Shown: in pieces, positions 10,778 through 23,274 of the stretch
Layout: every line of letters starts with the position of its first letter
Numbering within the stretch: the stretch's first letter is position 1
Origin: Earliella scabrosa
Taxonomy: Eukaryota > Basidiomycota > Agaricomycetes > Polyporales > Polyporaceae
Direction: 5' to 3'
NCBI GenBank assembly: GCA_022605405.1
Contig: JABYQQ010000008.1
Location: forward strand, 2,108,001-2,172,000
Length of the DNA stretch: 64,000 nt
Translations under genes and position numbers: made by a program
The notes under the pieces: generated by a model
What the model saw: the letters and a program-made list of their open reading frames with translations, nothing else
What the model was told of the DNA's origin: nothing
Databases searched by the model: none

Positions 10778-12643
10778 ATGCATCACCACCACCCCCTCGC
10801 AATCCTCTCACTACTCTTGCTCGCTTGTGAACAAGCCCTAGCAGTCCCAGGTCCAGCCTCTCCAACACGTCGCTCGATACCGCTCGCGCGCAAGCCTCGA
10901 TCTGAACGCAATGCAACGGAGTCTCTTGCGTGGCTGAGGGGGCAGAGGGAGGCGTTGGCGAACAAGTATCGCGGAGGGTCCTCGCAGCGGAAGCGCGCGA
11001 GCGGAGCGAACCAGTGCGCGTCCAGATATCTTCTTTCCCTACGAATGGGCTCATCGTTCCACTTTGACCACGACGCTGGGGCTCGCGCAGGCTGACCGAC
11101 CAGAGCCTCGACTCGAGTTTCTTTGGGTCCATAGCAGTCGGCACTCCGCCGACCGCGTTCAACGTCATTCTTGACACGGGCTCCTCGTGCGTTGGGCTAT
11201 CCTGGTAGTCGGAGATTGGGACATGCCCATGGCTGATTCTCCTCGCAGTGACCTTTGGATCGCAGGCAACGAAGCGTTGACAACCTTGGAGTCGGATGGT
11301 CAGATCGAGACGTTCGACCCATCCAGTACGTACTCTTGGCAGTGGCACTCGCTCCCGTCTCTCGTCTCACGGCTCGTAGGCTCTTCCACCTTCCGCGACC
11401 TAGAAACGCCCTTCCAGGTCCAGTACGGCTCCGGTGCGGCACGAGGAACGCTCGGACAGGACGTCGTCCAGATGGCCGGGTTCACAGTCAATAACCAGAC
11501 GTTCGGTACGCGAACCTTCCCCGGTTCCTGTCACCCCTCGTGGAAGCGCTGCGACCGCTTCTGACGCACTAACCCCTTCGCCACCAGGTGTTGTCACGCA
11601 GCAGCAGGACGTCCTCAACGCACCCGTCTCGGGCCTGATGGGACTTGGTTTCCAGAGCCTCGCGTCGTCGCGCGCGGCGCCGTTCTGGCAGACACTCGCG
11701 GGAGAGGACGGCGTGCTCGACGAGCCGCTCATGGCGTTCCATCTGACGCGCTTCCTCGACGTCCCCCGAGCGCGCGCGCTGGAGCCCGGGGGAACGTTCA
11801 CGCTCGGCGCGGTCGACAACTCGCTGTTCACGGGAGAGATCGACTACCAGCCTATCCCGGATGGGCAGGCGGGGTACTGGCTGCAGGAGATCACTGGTGA
11901 GTAATCAGTAACTCGCGCGTCCGCTCGCGCGCCGTGTGAGACCGTTGAGGGCTGAAGACCGAGGAACGAACCTTGTTCAAACACAGGTCTCACTGTCAAT
12001 GGGAACTCTGTAGCTCTTCCGGCTGGGTCTGGGGCGTATGCCGCGATCGACACGGGCACGACGCTCGTCACGGGGCCCACGGACGTCATCAACGCGATTT
12101 ATGCGCAGATTCCGAACAGCCAGGCCTTGGACGGCCAGAACGAGGGCCTGTATCAGTTTCGTGAGTCGCGCGTTCGATAATATGTTGAAGGGATGGGTGG
12201 ACTGACGAGCTGACGACCTTCGCGCAGCGTGCGACACCGACGTGAGCGTCACGATGCGATTCGGGCAGAGCGCGATCGCTTGGCCGATTTCGAGTGCGGA
12301 CCTGGCCATCGCACAGGGGACGCTCGCGGGGATGTGCTTCGGGGGCTTCATGGCGCTCGACACGGGTGGGAGCACGCCGCCGTTCATCGTCGGAGACACG
12401 TTCCTCAAGAACGTGTACTCGGTCTACCGCGCCGAGCCGCCCTCGGTCGGGTTCGCGAACCTGTCAGATACTGCGACTGCGATGAATACCCCGGGTGGGA
12501 CGGTGCCCACTCCGACAGTTGGCGGAGGGAATGGGGGTACGACTGCGACCCCGGGGTCGGGATCGAATGGTGTTGCGAGGAGTCCTGTAGGAGGGAGTGT
12601 CGTGCTTGTCGCGGTGCTTGTGGGTGTTGGAGCCCTGTGGTGA
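10778..12643 (+). CDS. Pepsin-like aspartic protease (A1 family), secreted, probably GPI-anchored
   Basis: Secreted endopeptidase. Exons are 10778-11013, 11091-11186, 11249-11325, 11380-11505, 11588-11896, 11987-12160 and 12228-12643. The N terminus MHHHHPLAILSLLLLACEQA is a signal peptide, followed by a basic propeptide. The first catalytic motif is FNVILDTGSSDLWIAG, split across an intron. The flap region reads FQVQYGSGAARGTL, with the conserved Tyr. VSGLMGLGFQSLA follows, and the second catalytic motif is YAAIDTGTTLVTGP. After the catalytic domain comes a Gly/Thr/Pro/Ser-rich linker and a hydrophobic end, SVVLVAVLVGVGALW, which fits a GPI-anchor signal. Both catalytic Asp residues are present, so it should be active. 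Many such paralogues in wood-decay fungi act extracellularly or at the cell surface; the substrate cannot be told. Confidence 0.92.
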
Positions 12644-13189
12644 AACATATCTGGGATGTGGTTACTAGAGTACATGGTTTGATGGTACTGGTCGGACGCT
12701 GGATTTGAACTGTACGCTGTACCAGTCAATCGAACTAACGGGAACGATGCATGATCGGAATGCCTACTGGCAGGGGGAAGGTCAGGATGACGCACCGGTA
12801 TCCAGGCATTCTCCCTTGTGGAGCAAGAAAGAAAACCAGGCTCAAGCGTTGAACTGAGATGATCGAGATGATAGGGGCCGGTTTCCAGCAGCTTCACAGA
12901 GGTTCCTGCCTGGAGCGGACATTGTAACCCGCCCCTGGTGTGAACGAAGGATCCTCACCTCGATATTCGTAGTGTCCGGTGGTGCGTAGGAGTCTCCATT
13001 GGCAACATGCATGTGCCATCGAACACGAGGATTGGAGGGATAATTGTGGCCTTTACGTGCCACCATGGTCTAATGAAGATGCGGAACTCACCAAGAAGCG
13101 TGTCTGGTGTAACATACACATAGCGGAACTTCCATAAGGAGACGGTGTATAGCACAGCACGAAAGCGACAGAAATAATACAAACACAAA
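12644..13189. other. Convergent intergenic region
   Basis: Lies between the 3' ends of the aspartic protease (+) and RPB10 (-). No coding potential was recognised. The frame open on the minus strand here is only the unspliced read-through of the RPB10 third exon. Confidence 0.5.
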
Positions 13190-13569
13190 TCATACGCGCT
13201 CCTTGTCTTGCTTCCGTTCGTTCGCTGGGAGGGACGTGAGGTGAGAAGAAGGGCAGTGGACTGGGAGTACACACGATTGTAATGAAGGAGCTTTTCGATG
13301 AGGTCGACGTGGGTGAGCACCATACGCCGACAGCAGTAGCGCTTCAGTTGTAGCTGGTCGAGCGCATCGCTGGCAATGGGATGAAAGATGAGACACGGAG
13401 GAGCAGAGAGACAACGTACCCTTCACTAACGTCCTTGGACAACAGGTCCAAGTACGCGTTCCACTTGTCTCCCACCACCTTCCCGCACGAGAAACACCGA
13501 ACTGGAATAATCTGCCCCACACGAGGACGTCAGTGCGAGCATGCAGACCAGAGGACGAGTGCGGACCAT
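13190..13569 (-). CDS. RPB10: RNA polymerases I, II and III shared subunit RPB10 (ABC10-beta)
   Basis: Small zinc-binding subunit common to the three nuclear RNA polymerases. Four exons on the minus strand: 13569-13567 (the ATG alone), 13511-13420, 13369-13275 and 13224-13190, giving 74 residues against about 70 in yeast. The sequence [20 protein letters not shown] carries the first Cxx[20 protein letters not shown] carries the second Cys pair, and the tail is [14 protein letters not shown]. All four zinc-ligand Cys are present. The introns are 55, 50 and 50 nt. The start codon is an exon of its own, which automatic gene finders often miss. The gene is divergent from CND1, 186 bp away. Confidence 0.95.
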
Positions 13570-13591
13570 GGCGGGCAAAAGGCAAGGGCTG

Positions 13592-13606
13592 AAACCCTAA
13601 CCCTAG
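13592..13606 (+). promoter_or_regulatory. Telo-box-like promoter element
   Basis: AAACCCTAACCCTAG, about two telomere-repeat units, lies 23 bp upstream of the RPB10 start codon, inside the 185-bp region shared with CND1. Telo-boxes of this type are known in promoters of translation- and transcription-related genes in several eukaryotes, where telomere-binding-type factors recognise them. Here it is a single site seen in the sequence; its function is inferred. Confidence 0.45.
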
Positions 13607-13754
13607 TAAGGCCTTACAAATTGTGGGGGGGCGCGTGACAGACACGCGTGACGCACGCGACGTGACAGACGCGACCGCGGGTTGGACGCGTTTCGAACGC
13701 AACCGCCATCTCGAGCAGTCCCTATAGCGCTCTTCTCTCTCCGCTGCCTCGAAG

Positions 13755-16700
13755 ATGGACTCCTTCGACCTCGGAGAAGAGCTCACGGCCATTGGAAACG
13801 ACATCTCCAACTACACATTCGAGAATGAGGCCGACATCCCTTCGCTCGACTCCTCTTCCATCGCCCACGACGTCCTGGAGCCCGCCGTCGACGCTCTCGC
13901 TCATAGCTCCGACAACATAACCGAGCCCGCTGTCTTTGACGCCTTCCGCTCTCTCCTCAAACATGCCTCCTCCCTCCAAGGAACCCACATGACCAAGATC
14001 CTCGACTCCATATCCTCCGCCTACCACGCTCAAATCGACGCCACCCTCCGCGATGTCGACGAAGAGGACCAGCAATCAATATCGGCACACAAGATGCCTC
14101 TCGAGATGTACGCCGTTCTCCTCCACTTATTTGTTCTCTGCGCAGAGAAGGTCAAGGCCTCTGGAGAAGACGAGGCCCCGACTCCCGCTCCCAAACCCAA
14201 GCGTGGGCGCGGTGGCAAGGCCGCTGCCTCTCGCGCCGCCGCTCGCAAGGCCCCCGAGGAGTGGACATGGGCCGATCAGACTCCGGCCACGCTCGCGCTG
14301 ATTGCTAAGGCCCTCCGGCTGAAGACGCCGAAGATCTGGCAGACCACAGTGGAGCGCGACCACTTCATTGGGTGAGTCCTCATTCTACGTCGTCTCGTAG
14401 CCAGCAGCTATCGGCCAAATACTCTGTCATTCGACGAAGGAAACGTCTGTGGCTCGTCGTCAGCCGATCAACTTCCTCTGCGGGGTTGGACTCGAAACTA
14501 TCCGAGTCTCGAGAGGTCTTGATCGGTTGGTGCAGCTTGTGTCGAAACGCAGGTGGCACATCCCCATAGCGTGTATCACCACGATGACCACACTGTCGAC
14601 GTATCATGGGAGTATTCTGGCGTACTCGTGAGCGTTCAGCGTAATGAAACGAATGTTCCACCCGTTTCCTCGCGTGCGGAGACAACTTGCCTGGCGCGCT
14701 GCAAACGTTCAGTAGAGACGAGGTCAGGCTGATCTGTTTTAAGCCTGTAGCTTGGAGGTCGCGAGATGCACTAAGAGGTCACAATCTGTTCCATTTGTAC
14801 CTTTCCTAAGACGACCCTAGGCTGGCTGCGAGACGACCGGCGAGACCGCTCTGCTTGGTTGTGTTCATCTCTGACAATTCCTCTCCCTAGCTGCGTCATG
14901 CGTCCCGTCTATAACATTGCAGAGAACGAAATGTACATGAAGATCCAGGCGACTCGCTTGGGTGTGTACAAGGCCATCTGCCTTGCGGTCAAGCACCACG
15001 GCCACGGCCTCGCCGCCCAGATCGCGATCACCCACTCGCTCCAATACTTCGAGCACCTCGCGGAGCCCATGGCCGAATGCCTCGACCACCTCTCCAAGGA
15101 GTTCGACCACGCCCAGCTCGCGGACGAGATCCTGCGCGAGATCGCGGGCAAGACGTTCAGCGCGCAAGACTCCAAGGGCCCGCGCGTGTTCTCCAAGTTC
15201 CTCACGCGCTTCTCCGAGCTCGCGCCGCGCCAGGTCCTCAAGCAGCTCGCGCTCCTCCTTGCGCAGCTCGACTCGGAGTCATACCCGATGCGGAACGCAC
15301 TGGTCGACATGATTGGGAACATCATCCGCGAGCTCGCGGAGGCGCCCGAGGACGGCGAGGCGCCGAACAAGGGCCAGCACCTGAAGCAGATCAACGGCCT
15401 GTACGACCTCCTGCTCGAGCGCACGATGGACATCTCGTCGTACACGCGCGTGAAGGTGTTCAACACGTTTGCGCGTTTGTGCGACGCCACGGGCACGGGC
15501 AAGTTCCCGCAGCAGCGGTTGGCGATGACCCGCGCGGCGGTGGACGCGCTCGAGGACAAGACGAGCAGTGTGCGCAAGAGCGCGATCAGCTTGTTGGAGA
15601 GGTTGATCTTGACTCACCCGTACGGGATGTACGGGGGCTTGCTGAGCGAGACGGAGTGGAAGGAGAAGTACAAGGAGGTGTCGGACATGCTGGAGAAGAT
15701 GGAGGGCGCGGTTGGGAAGGCCGTCGAGGTTGAGCAGGAGGAGGAAGAGGAGGAGGAGGGGAGTCAGAGAGGAGACGATGACGAGGAAGGCGAGGGTGAA
15801 GAGGATGAAGAAGAGGGTGGCGCGAAGAAGAAGAGGAGACGCAAGCCGTACGTGTCTTGTGTTGCGTCCGTGTTCCGTGCTGACTGTTGTGTAGGAGACG
15901 CAAATCCGAGGATGACATGGACGTCGACGACGAGGGCGGCGACACAGAGATTGAAGAGGACGAGGACGAAGACGTCGACATGGGTGAAGGCTCGGATGAC
16001 GAGGCTGGCGCCCGACGTCGCAAGAAGAAGGGCAAGGGCAAGAAGAAGCCGCGCAAGTCCGAGTTGGACCTCCAAGCGCTGACGAACGAGGCGGCCGCGC
16101 TGGGTGCGTTGAACGAGAATCAACACTTAGAGGTGAAACTGCGGAAGAAGTACTGTCTGGACGCCCTCGAGTTCATCCGGCAGATCGAAGAGGGCATGAA
16201 GACGGTGCAGCGGCTCCTCGCGTCGAAGAGCAAACTCGAAGTGCACGAGGCGATGGAGTTCTTCCGGATCTGCTACGAGTACAAGTTCGATGCGGCCGAG
16301 GCGGGGATCAAGAAGATGCTGCACCTGATCTGGGCGAAAGACAACAACTCGACGAGCGAGGAGGGGAGGGAGGTCAAGAGCACGCGCTCGAAGCTGCTCG
16401 AGTGCTATAAGGCCATGTACTTCGAACCTGTCCAGAACCTGGACGCGAAGCAGCAGATCGGCAGGATCGCGAAGAACATGATCGAGTGCGTCTTTCCTCT
16501 TCAGTCTGATGCCCTTGACTGACGCTTACTACGTAGGATGACCTATAACGCGACCCTCGCCGAGCTGACCAGTCTGGAGGAGATGATGCGTCAGCTCATG
16601 GACGAGGGCAGTATCCCCGACGAGGTCGTTTCGATGCTATGGAACGTCTATGGTACGCGTCTCAACTCCTTCCTGGCCCTCCATACTGATAATGTGCCAC

Positions 16701-19046
16701 AGGATCTCAGCGACCGCTTCCAAGGGCGCAGCGACGAGGAGCCGTAATCGTTCTGGGGATGCTCGCCCTCGCGAAGCGCCAGATCGTTGCCGATCGCGTT
16801 GATACCCTCATCAAGACCGGGCTGGGCAAACTCGGTGCTGTGAGGCTCTCTGCTTTCATCCCTCTCTGACATAGCCGCTCACACCGTTTTGTCACCCAGT
16901 CTGACTTGACTCTAGCCCGCTACACCTGTGTTGCCTTGCAACGACTCAACGGGAGCGCGAAGAAAGTAAAGGGTAAGCCGGCCTCGCTGTAGTTTTTCAT
17001 AAGTAACTCATTGTGTCCTCCAGGTTCACTCCTCGACAAGACGTTGCGTCTTGAAATGGACAACCCGCTGTTCAAGAGACTGCAGGAAGCCATTGAGCGC
17101 CCGTGCCGCTCGAAAGAGTGGTTCCCAATGGCTGAGCAAGCGATCAACACCGTCTATGCCCTCGGGGAGCGCCCCGATCTCCTCTGCAGCAGCCTCATTA
17201 AGAATCTTACTCGTCGCGTCTTCGCCCGCAAATCCAATCCGCTTGCTGCCTCTCAAGAGCCGAAGGAGAAGGATCCCGACGCGATGGACGAGGACGAAGA
17301 CAACGTCGACCCCGACACAACGCAGCAGACGCAGGCGCCAACGCAGAGTGACGAGAGCAAGGACACGGGCGACGCATTCGAGCTGAGCCAGCTGCTGTTC
17401 GTCGTCGGCCATGTTGCTATCAAGCAGATCGTCTTCCTCGAGCTCGTGGAGCGCGAGTGGAAGCGACAGAAGCATGAGAAGGAGCTAGGTGGGTCTTCTA
17501 GTTGGTTGAACTTGACATGAGCGTCCCTCTCATGCGGTCAATGGTCTTCACAGCCGAGAAGATTGGTGGCGCTGCGGAGGCGAAGAAGGATCAGGAGGAG
17601 CTCGATCAGGTTGCGGGGAACGCGGAGGACGAGATTGGAGAGCGGATAGCAGCCATGCGCGAGGTCGAGCTCCTCTACGGTGCACACTCCCTTCTCGCGA
17701 CGTTCGGTCCAATGCTCGTGCATATATGCGGGAGCCCGCATAAGTTCAAGGTGAGTTCTCATCGTGTGGGCATCTCACGCATTGGTGACTCACTCGCGGA
17801 TTCTCTCGACAGAATCGCACGCTCCGAGCGGCTGCGACACTCGCGTTCAGCAAGTTCCTATGCGTGAGCTCCCAGTTCTGCGAACAGAACCACCGGCTGC
17901 TCTTCAAGATCCTCGAGACGTCCAAGGACCCAGGGATCCGGAGCAACATCGTCATCGCCCTCGGCGACGTCGCGGTTTCGTTCAGCAGCATCATCGACGA
18001 GAGCAACGATGAGCTTTACACCGGACTGCGGGATCCAGACATGGTCGTGAAGAAGAACACGCTCATGGTCCTCACGCACTTGATCTTGAACGGTATGGTG
18101 AAGGTCAAGGGTCAGATGGGCGAGATGGCCAAGTGCTTGGAGGACTCGGACGAGCGCATCTCGGATCTCGCGAAGCTGTTCTTCTCCGAGCTGTCGACGA
18201 AGGACAACGCGATCTACAACAACCTCCCGGATGGTGAGCTATCCAATCTATGCGATGTGCGCTATCCCAGGATGCTGACGGATGTTTACAGTCATCAGCC
18301 ATCTGTCGGTGGGCGCGCACTCTATCGACGAAGAAGCGTTCCAGAGTACGATGAAGTATATCTTTGGCTTCATTGAGAAGGTTCGTCTCCCAATGTCTGC
18401 ACTAGTGCTAGCACGCTGATACACGATCGTCCTGCAGGAGAAGCAAGCCGAGAACATCGTCGAGAAGCTGTGCCAGCGATTCCGGATGTCCGAGGACCCG
18501 CGACAGTGGCGCGACATCGCGTACTGTCTCTCGCTCCTGCCGTTCAAGTCAGAGCGGTCCGTCAAGAAGCTCATCGAAGGCCTGCAGTTCTACCGCGACA
18601 AGCTTCGGGAAGACAAGGTCTACGAGCGCTTCCAGGAGATTTTGCAGAAGGTTCGTCTCCCATCGCGTGGGGCTTGCATTGAGCTCTAGATCTCTGACGA
18701 ACTATGTTGCATGCAGGCGCGGTCGAACAAGTCCGCAAATAAGCCAGATGCGGAGCTCAATGAGTTCGAGCAGGTGCGATGCGTCCGTGTGAATGTTGGT
18801 GTTTGTCATCGTTGCTGATCGTTGGTCTCTAGATATTGGAAGAGAACCGACGCCAGGGTGCCGAAGACCAAGAGTTCGAGAGAGCTGTCCAGGGCCGGAA
18901 GGCCGTCGCGAAGAAGCGGCAGACACGACGAAGTAAGTCGATATTGGCATAGAGGGTGATTCCCGTACTCATACTCTCCTCCCATTACAGCACAACGAAA
19001 GAAGCCCGCGCCCGCTGCGCGGAACGATGCGGAAGACTCAGAGTAG
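13755..19046 (+). CDS. CND1: Condensin complex subunit 1 (CAP-D2 / Ycs4 / Cnd1)
   Basis: HEAT-repeat subunit of condensin, needed for mitotic chromosome compaction. Fourteen exons: 13755-14371, 14891-15847, 15895-16485, 16537-16652, 16703-16839, 16900-16972, 17024-17488, 17554-17750, 17813-18233, 18292-18380, 18438-18650, 18717-18773, 18833-18932 and 18991-19046, in frame throughout, giving 1362 residues. Recognisable blocks are NIAENEMYMKIQATRLGV, RTMDISSYTRVKVFNTFARL, DKTSSVRKSAISLLERLI, RGAVIVLGMLALAK, NRTLRAAATLAFSKFLCVS, and the cnd1 signature region DPGIRSNIVIALGDVAVSF ... RDPDMVVKKNTLMVLTHLIL. Two long acidic or Lys-rich linkers (about 15730-16040 and 17265-17370) are disordered. The C terminus is basic, then acidic. 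The first intron is 519 nt while the other twelve are 41-65 nt. The length fits the family. Confidence 0.95.
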
Positions 19047-21275
19047 GACAGGTCTCAGATTCCGTCTGTGACTTTCCGTACCCTGATTCGCCCCTGGTGG
19101 CTTTAGTTGTTGTGATTGCACTATTGTATTATCAGTTGTATGCCGCCCTTGTAGCATTCTGTACCGTAGGAGGACGAGGACGAGGACGTCCCGTCGTAAT
19201 GTCGACGTGCATGAGCTCGATACTGTGTCACTCTTACGTGGATGAGGTTACGTCTCAATTGGAGTACCCAACATGCCAAGCCATATCCACCCTTTTTGGC
19301 AATATTAGCGCGCACATCGCCTTTGCGTTAGCTTTCAAGTTTCCACGAAGTCATCATCAAGCTGGTAGCCCTTAGACCTTACGCGTACGCCTCAAGCTAA
19401 ATGACGCCCTACACACGCTGCGCCACAAAATGCGATGCGGACGCGTTTCGTACGTACTCAAGTATCTTCTGCCAAGATCGCGTCACGAATGTGCTGATTC
19501 TGCAAGGCCTAGGTGCTACAACATCTGATCAATGCTGGACGCATTCTTAGCTGCCATTGATTATGTCGAGTCACGGTACGCTCTAATATCTATCCATCAC
19601 CCCATTCTGAAGCCATCATGGCCCGGACTGGCATGTGCAGGGCTGCAATAGACTTCCTAGACCGTGGTCCAGGGCAGCGTGACGTGGAGAGTTTTGCCGG
19701 CTAGTTCTTGGCAAATCCGTCTGTGCCCCGCTGTCCGAGTCCTCCGTTCTTCGACCCGCCCTCGTTTTGCTGACATGGTTGAATCTTCTCAGCCAGCCGA
19801 GAGCCCCCGAGACCATACATAGCTTCCCTCAACCCCACATACCCGTCGGAGCGCCCAACGACCGGACCTCGCACCACAGCCGCACAGTACAGCATATCCT
19901 CATAACGGCGCAGGACGACTCTCTCAATCCGCCCTTCTGATGGCCTGCCGGGCCGCTCGTCCCGGAGGATGTACGGTTTGGTTTCGTGATGATCATGATG
20001 CACACGTCCCGAGCCATACCGGAATAACGACTAGTACTGTCCTTGGACAGTCTAGCTTGCAAGGGGTGAGTGCAAACATCATCTGAACATTAACTCACCC
20101 TCCAACACTGCAGATTCGGCTGTCCTGGACCGTAAACGATACATCCTTGCCGGCGTCATGTGTCCTTACAGCCTCAAGCCTTTGAAACTCTCCAAGATCT
20201 TTCAGTAGTAATGCGTGAGTCTACCCGCCTGCGGTGGAAACACCTGCCTAACCTGATACGGCCTGTCTTGATCAATTAGCGTGGTTCACACCGCAGTGTT
20301 CTCTGAAGCACTCACCCCTGAACTCCTTAGGCCGCTTTCGTGACTCTCTCGGACCTAGTCTCGAGCCCATGCTGTACCTGAAACGGCCTCTATTCGCCAT
20401 GTCGTTCGCCGCCTCAGTTGCTGCGTCGACGGAACCTGTCTGGCATCCCATTCATTGTTGATTGCCCGCAACATTCGGCCCCGACCTTCACTTTCAACCC
20501 TGGGTCGCAGCTCCACCACATGCCTGTGGCTGAGAGCCATGGTATTGCACTGACTGGTCCACCCTGTTTCCGAACAAACGCTGTCACCTAAAGGATCGAA
20601 CAGGAGTATGCGACACGGCCGAGCGGCCCTCACCCGGGCCGCCTGAGGCCGCTCAGCTCTTTACCATCACTTGTTCTTGCTTCCGCGGCGGCTGCACAGC
20701 ACTGCACCGGGTTAGCCGAAACTCGTAAAGTTTCCGTTTATCCATCTCGATTCATCATGTCTAATCACCCGCTCCATAGACGCTCTCGGAGAAACGACTA
20801 GGCCCACTAGTGGCTCTGTATTGATGGCCGCCATGCTGACCCCGGGTCATTCACAGTCGAAACGGTTACTCCACCCCGTCTCAGATGTAGATGGCAACGG
20901 CCTGCCACTACCTACGTCGGTGGCAACAACGGCAGGATGTGTCGACTGCGTGTTGGAGCAGCGCACGACGCGAAAGCACTTAGGATTGACATAGTAGGCA
21001 AGCAAACCAATCCTTGATGGCAATGCTATGATGTGGGAGGCGCATCCATACCCGATCCCGAGATGACCTCACATCCATTCTCGCAAAGCGGTTGCTGTCA
21101 GCCCCTTAGATCGCAGCGGCGACTTAGACCGTCACGCGTCAGGCGTCCTCCTAACCCAGTCCTAGCCTATAGCGCCTTCAGTGCTCTGGAGCATTGCCGT
21201 TGTCGATGACACATATAAGAGGGGGCGCGATCGCAGGGATGGCCTCCAACCCACTCGCCTCGACTGGGGTCCTCC
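19047..21275. other. 2.2-kb intergenic region, no supported gene
   Basis: Open frames on both strands are short, lack family resemblance and have no convincing splice structure. A short palindromic GC-rich stretch lies around 20620-20655 (GGCCCTCACCCGGGCCGCC). No tRNA or repeat array was recognised. It probably holds the 3' UTR of CND1 and the promoter of the FAD oxidase, with additional sequence of unknown origin. Confidence 0.4.
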
Positions 21276-23274
21276 ATGATGCGCGCTGCGTTTTCTTCTT
21301 TCGTTATTCTTGCCGCGAGCTCCGCATGTCTTGCTTCGTGGGTTCCGTACAGTTCTCTCCAGAACCGCGCGGACAGCCATTTCTTGGACTGCCTCGAGAG
21401 AGCGGGTCTTGACCCCATTGTCCAGGGTGAGTCCGAATACGCTACTGCTGCTGCGCCATTCAACGTTCGGTACGTCCGCATTTGTGGTTGAACGCATGCA
21501 ATGTCTGACAGTGTTGCGAGTACAGTTTCTCGTACAAGCCTGCTGCTGTCGTATACCCCAACGACGCGAAGGATGTCTCTGCGGCCGTCAAGTGTGGTGC
21601 CAACCACGGCGTCAAGGTCAACGCTCGTAGCGGTGGACACTCCTGTAGGTCCCCCTGACAAGCGACCCTGAGCGGTAGGAGCGCGCACGATATTGACTGA
21701 ACTCTACTTCCATTCCAGACGCCGCCTACGCACTCGGCGGTGAGGATGGCCACTTGACTGTCAGCCTAGACAAGCTTCGCACACTCAAGGTAAGCGGTAA
21801 CACCGCTACCATTGGGGCCGGCAACCGTCTTGGCGACGTCGCGCTCTACCTTTGGAACAATGGTACGTCTCCCCTCTACCACCGCCGCCAGGCCTCCATC
21901 TCTCGTTCGCCTGCGTCCATTCCTCCCAGTCTGACATTTGCTCCTATGCGTAGGTAAGCGAGCCATGGCACACGGTACCTGCCCGTACGTGGGCATTGGC
22001 GGCCACGCTGGCCAGGGAGGCTTCGGTCTCCCTTCGCGTGCATGGGGGCTCCTTGCGGACCAAGTGACGAGCCTTGAGATTGTCACTGCAGACGGGCAGA
22101 TCCGTACTGCCAGCCGGACGCAGAATGCGGACCTATTCTGGGCGGCCACTGGCGCGGGTGCCAGCTTCGGAATCATCACGTCGTTCACGACCGTGACCCA
22201 GCAGGCGCTCGACTCGATCGCGTTCGCGTATCGCTTCCCCAACTACGGTCCTGCTGAGGCCAGCAAGGCTCTCCAGGCGTGGCAGAAGTTCGGCAACGAC
22301 CCGCAGAACCCGCTCGACGTCAACGTTGGTCTCCAGATTCACATCGATCCCTCGACTGAATCGCCCAACGGTGTCGTCTTCTCTGTCAGCGGTGTTTACT
22401 GTGAGTTGTATTCCTCACGGACCCGGTCAGTAGCGTTGACCCTACATCATTCGTATAGATGGTGCCACCGAGAGTCGGCTGAACACGACATTCGCACCTC
22501 TGCTCAAGGAACTCGGCCAGCCCTCGTCTGTCTTCATCCAGAGGCAGACCTGGATCGAGAATGTCTTGTATCTCGCAGGCGTCGACGACATCGACGACCT
22601 CGACACCACCCTTGCTCCAGACACTCACGACGACTTCTTCGCCGCCTCGACGTTTGTCAGCGAGACGGAGCCCCTCGGCGAGGCCTCGTCCGACGCGCTC
22701 ATGAAGTACATCTATGAACAGGGCACGAAGACGAGCGTCGCCTGGTTCGTCATCTTGTGAGTGTTTCATGCATTGGATAGCCCCGTTTGCATTAGTACTC
22801 ATCAGGCGTTGCGCAGCGACCTGTATGGCGGTGGTAAGTCGGTCATCACCAACGTTGCTGACGACTACAACGCCTTCGACGCCCGGGACGCGCTATACTC
22901 CATCCAGTCAGTGTTTGACATGCACTATCACACGGTACACTCTCGTTGAATCTATGCACTACACAGGTACTACGGTACCATTCCCAGCTCCGTTCCTGAC
23001 GCGCAGGGCATCAAGTTCATCACGGACATGAAGGGCGCGCTCGAGAAGAACCAGCCTCAAACGTTCTTCAAGGAGTATGGTATGTCGTGACCCTGATGCT
23101 TCCCACATGGCTCATGCTTACTGATGCTATTCGTCTACAGCTAACTACATCGACAGCACGTACGATGCCGCCACTGCGCACAGGAAGTACTACCCGTCGC
23201 ACACCGCGCGCCTTACGCAGCTCAAGGACAAGTACGACCCGAAGCGCCTTATCCACCATCCGCAGGACTTCTAA
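21276..23274 (+). CDS. Secreted FAD-linked oxidase (BBE-like, bicovalent flavin)
   Basis: Flavoprotein of the VAO/BBE superfamily, resembling fungal glucooligosaccharide or chitooligosaccharide oxidases. Exons 21276-21469, 21526-21644, 21719-21862, 21954-22400, 22459-22756, 22817-22906, 22967-23079 and 23141-23274 give 512 residues. MMRAAFSSFVILAASSACLA is a signal peptide. The FAD-binding domain has VNARSGGHSYAAYALGG, whose His is the histidyl-FAD site, and GTCPYVGIGGHAGQGGFG, whose Cys is the cysteinyl-FAD site, so both covalent links of a bicovalent flavin are present. The middle region, DLFWAATGAGASFGIIT, is the family's conserved core. The C terminus YYPSHTARLTQLKDKYDP followed by FHHP-type RLIHHPQDF is the BBE domain. 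Likely extracellular, oxidising sugars with H2O2 release; the substrate is not determinable. In the sixth exon the acceptor 22816 was chosen over the nearer AG because only it keeps the FDLYGGG frame. Confidence 0.9.

Noticed and set aside
13190..13810. 206-codon minus-strand frame as a gene
   Set aside because: It is the unspliced antisense of the RPB10 exon region and of the CND1 5' end; only its last codons (RPB10 exon 4) are real.
19616..20062. Minus-strand frames with protein-like stretches (VLRRYEDMLYCAAVVRGP)
   Set aside because: No start, no consistent exon joins and no family match; kept as unresolved intergenic sequence.
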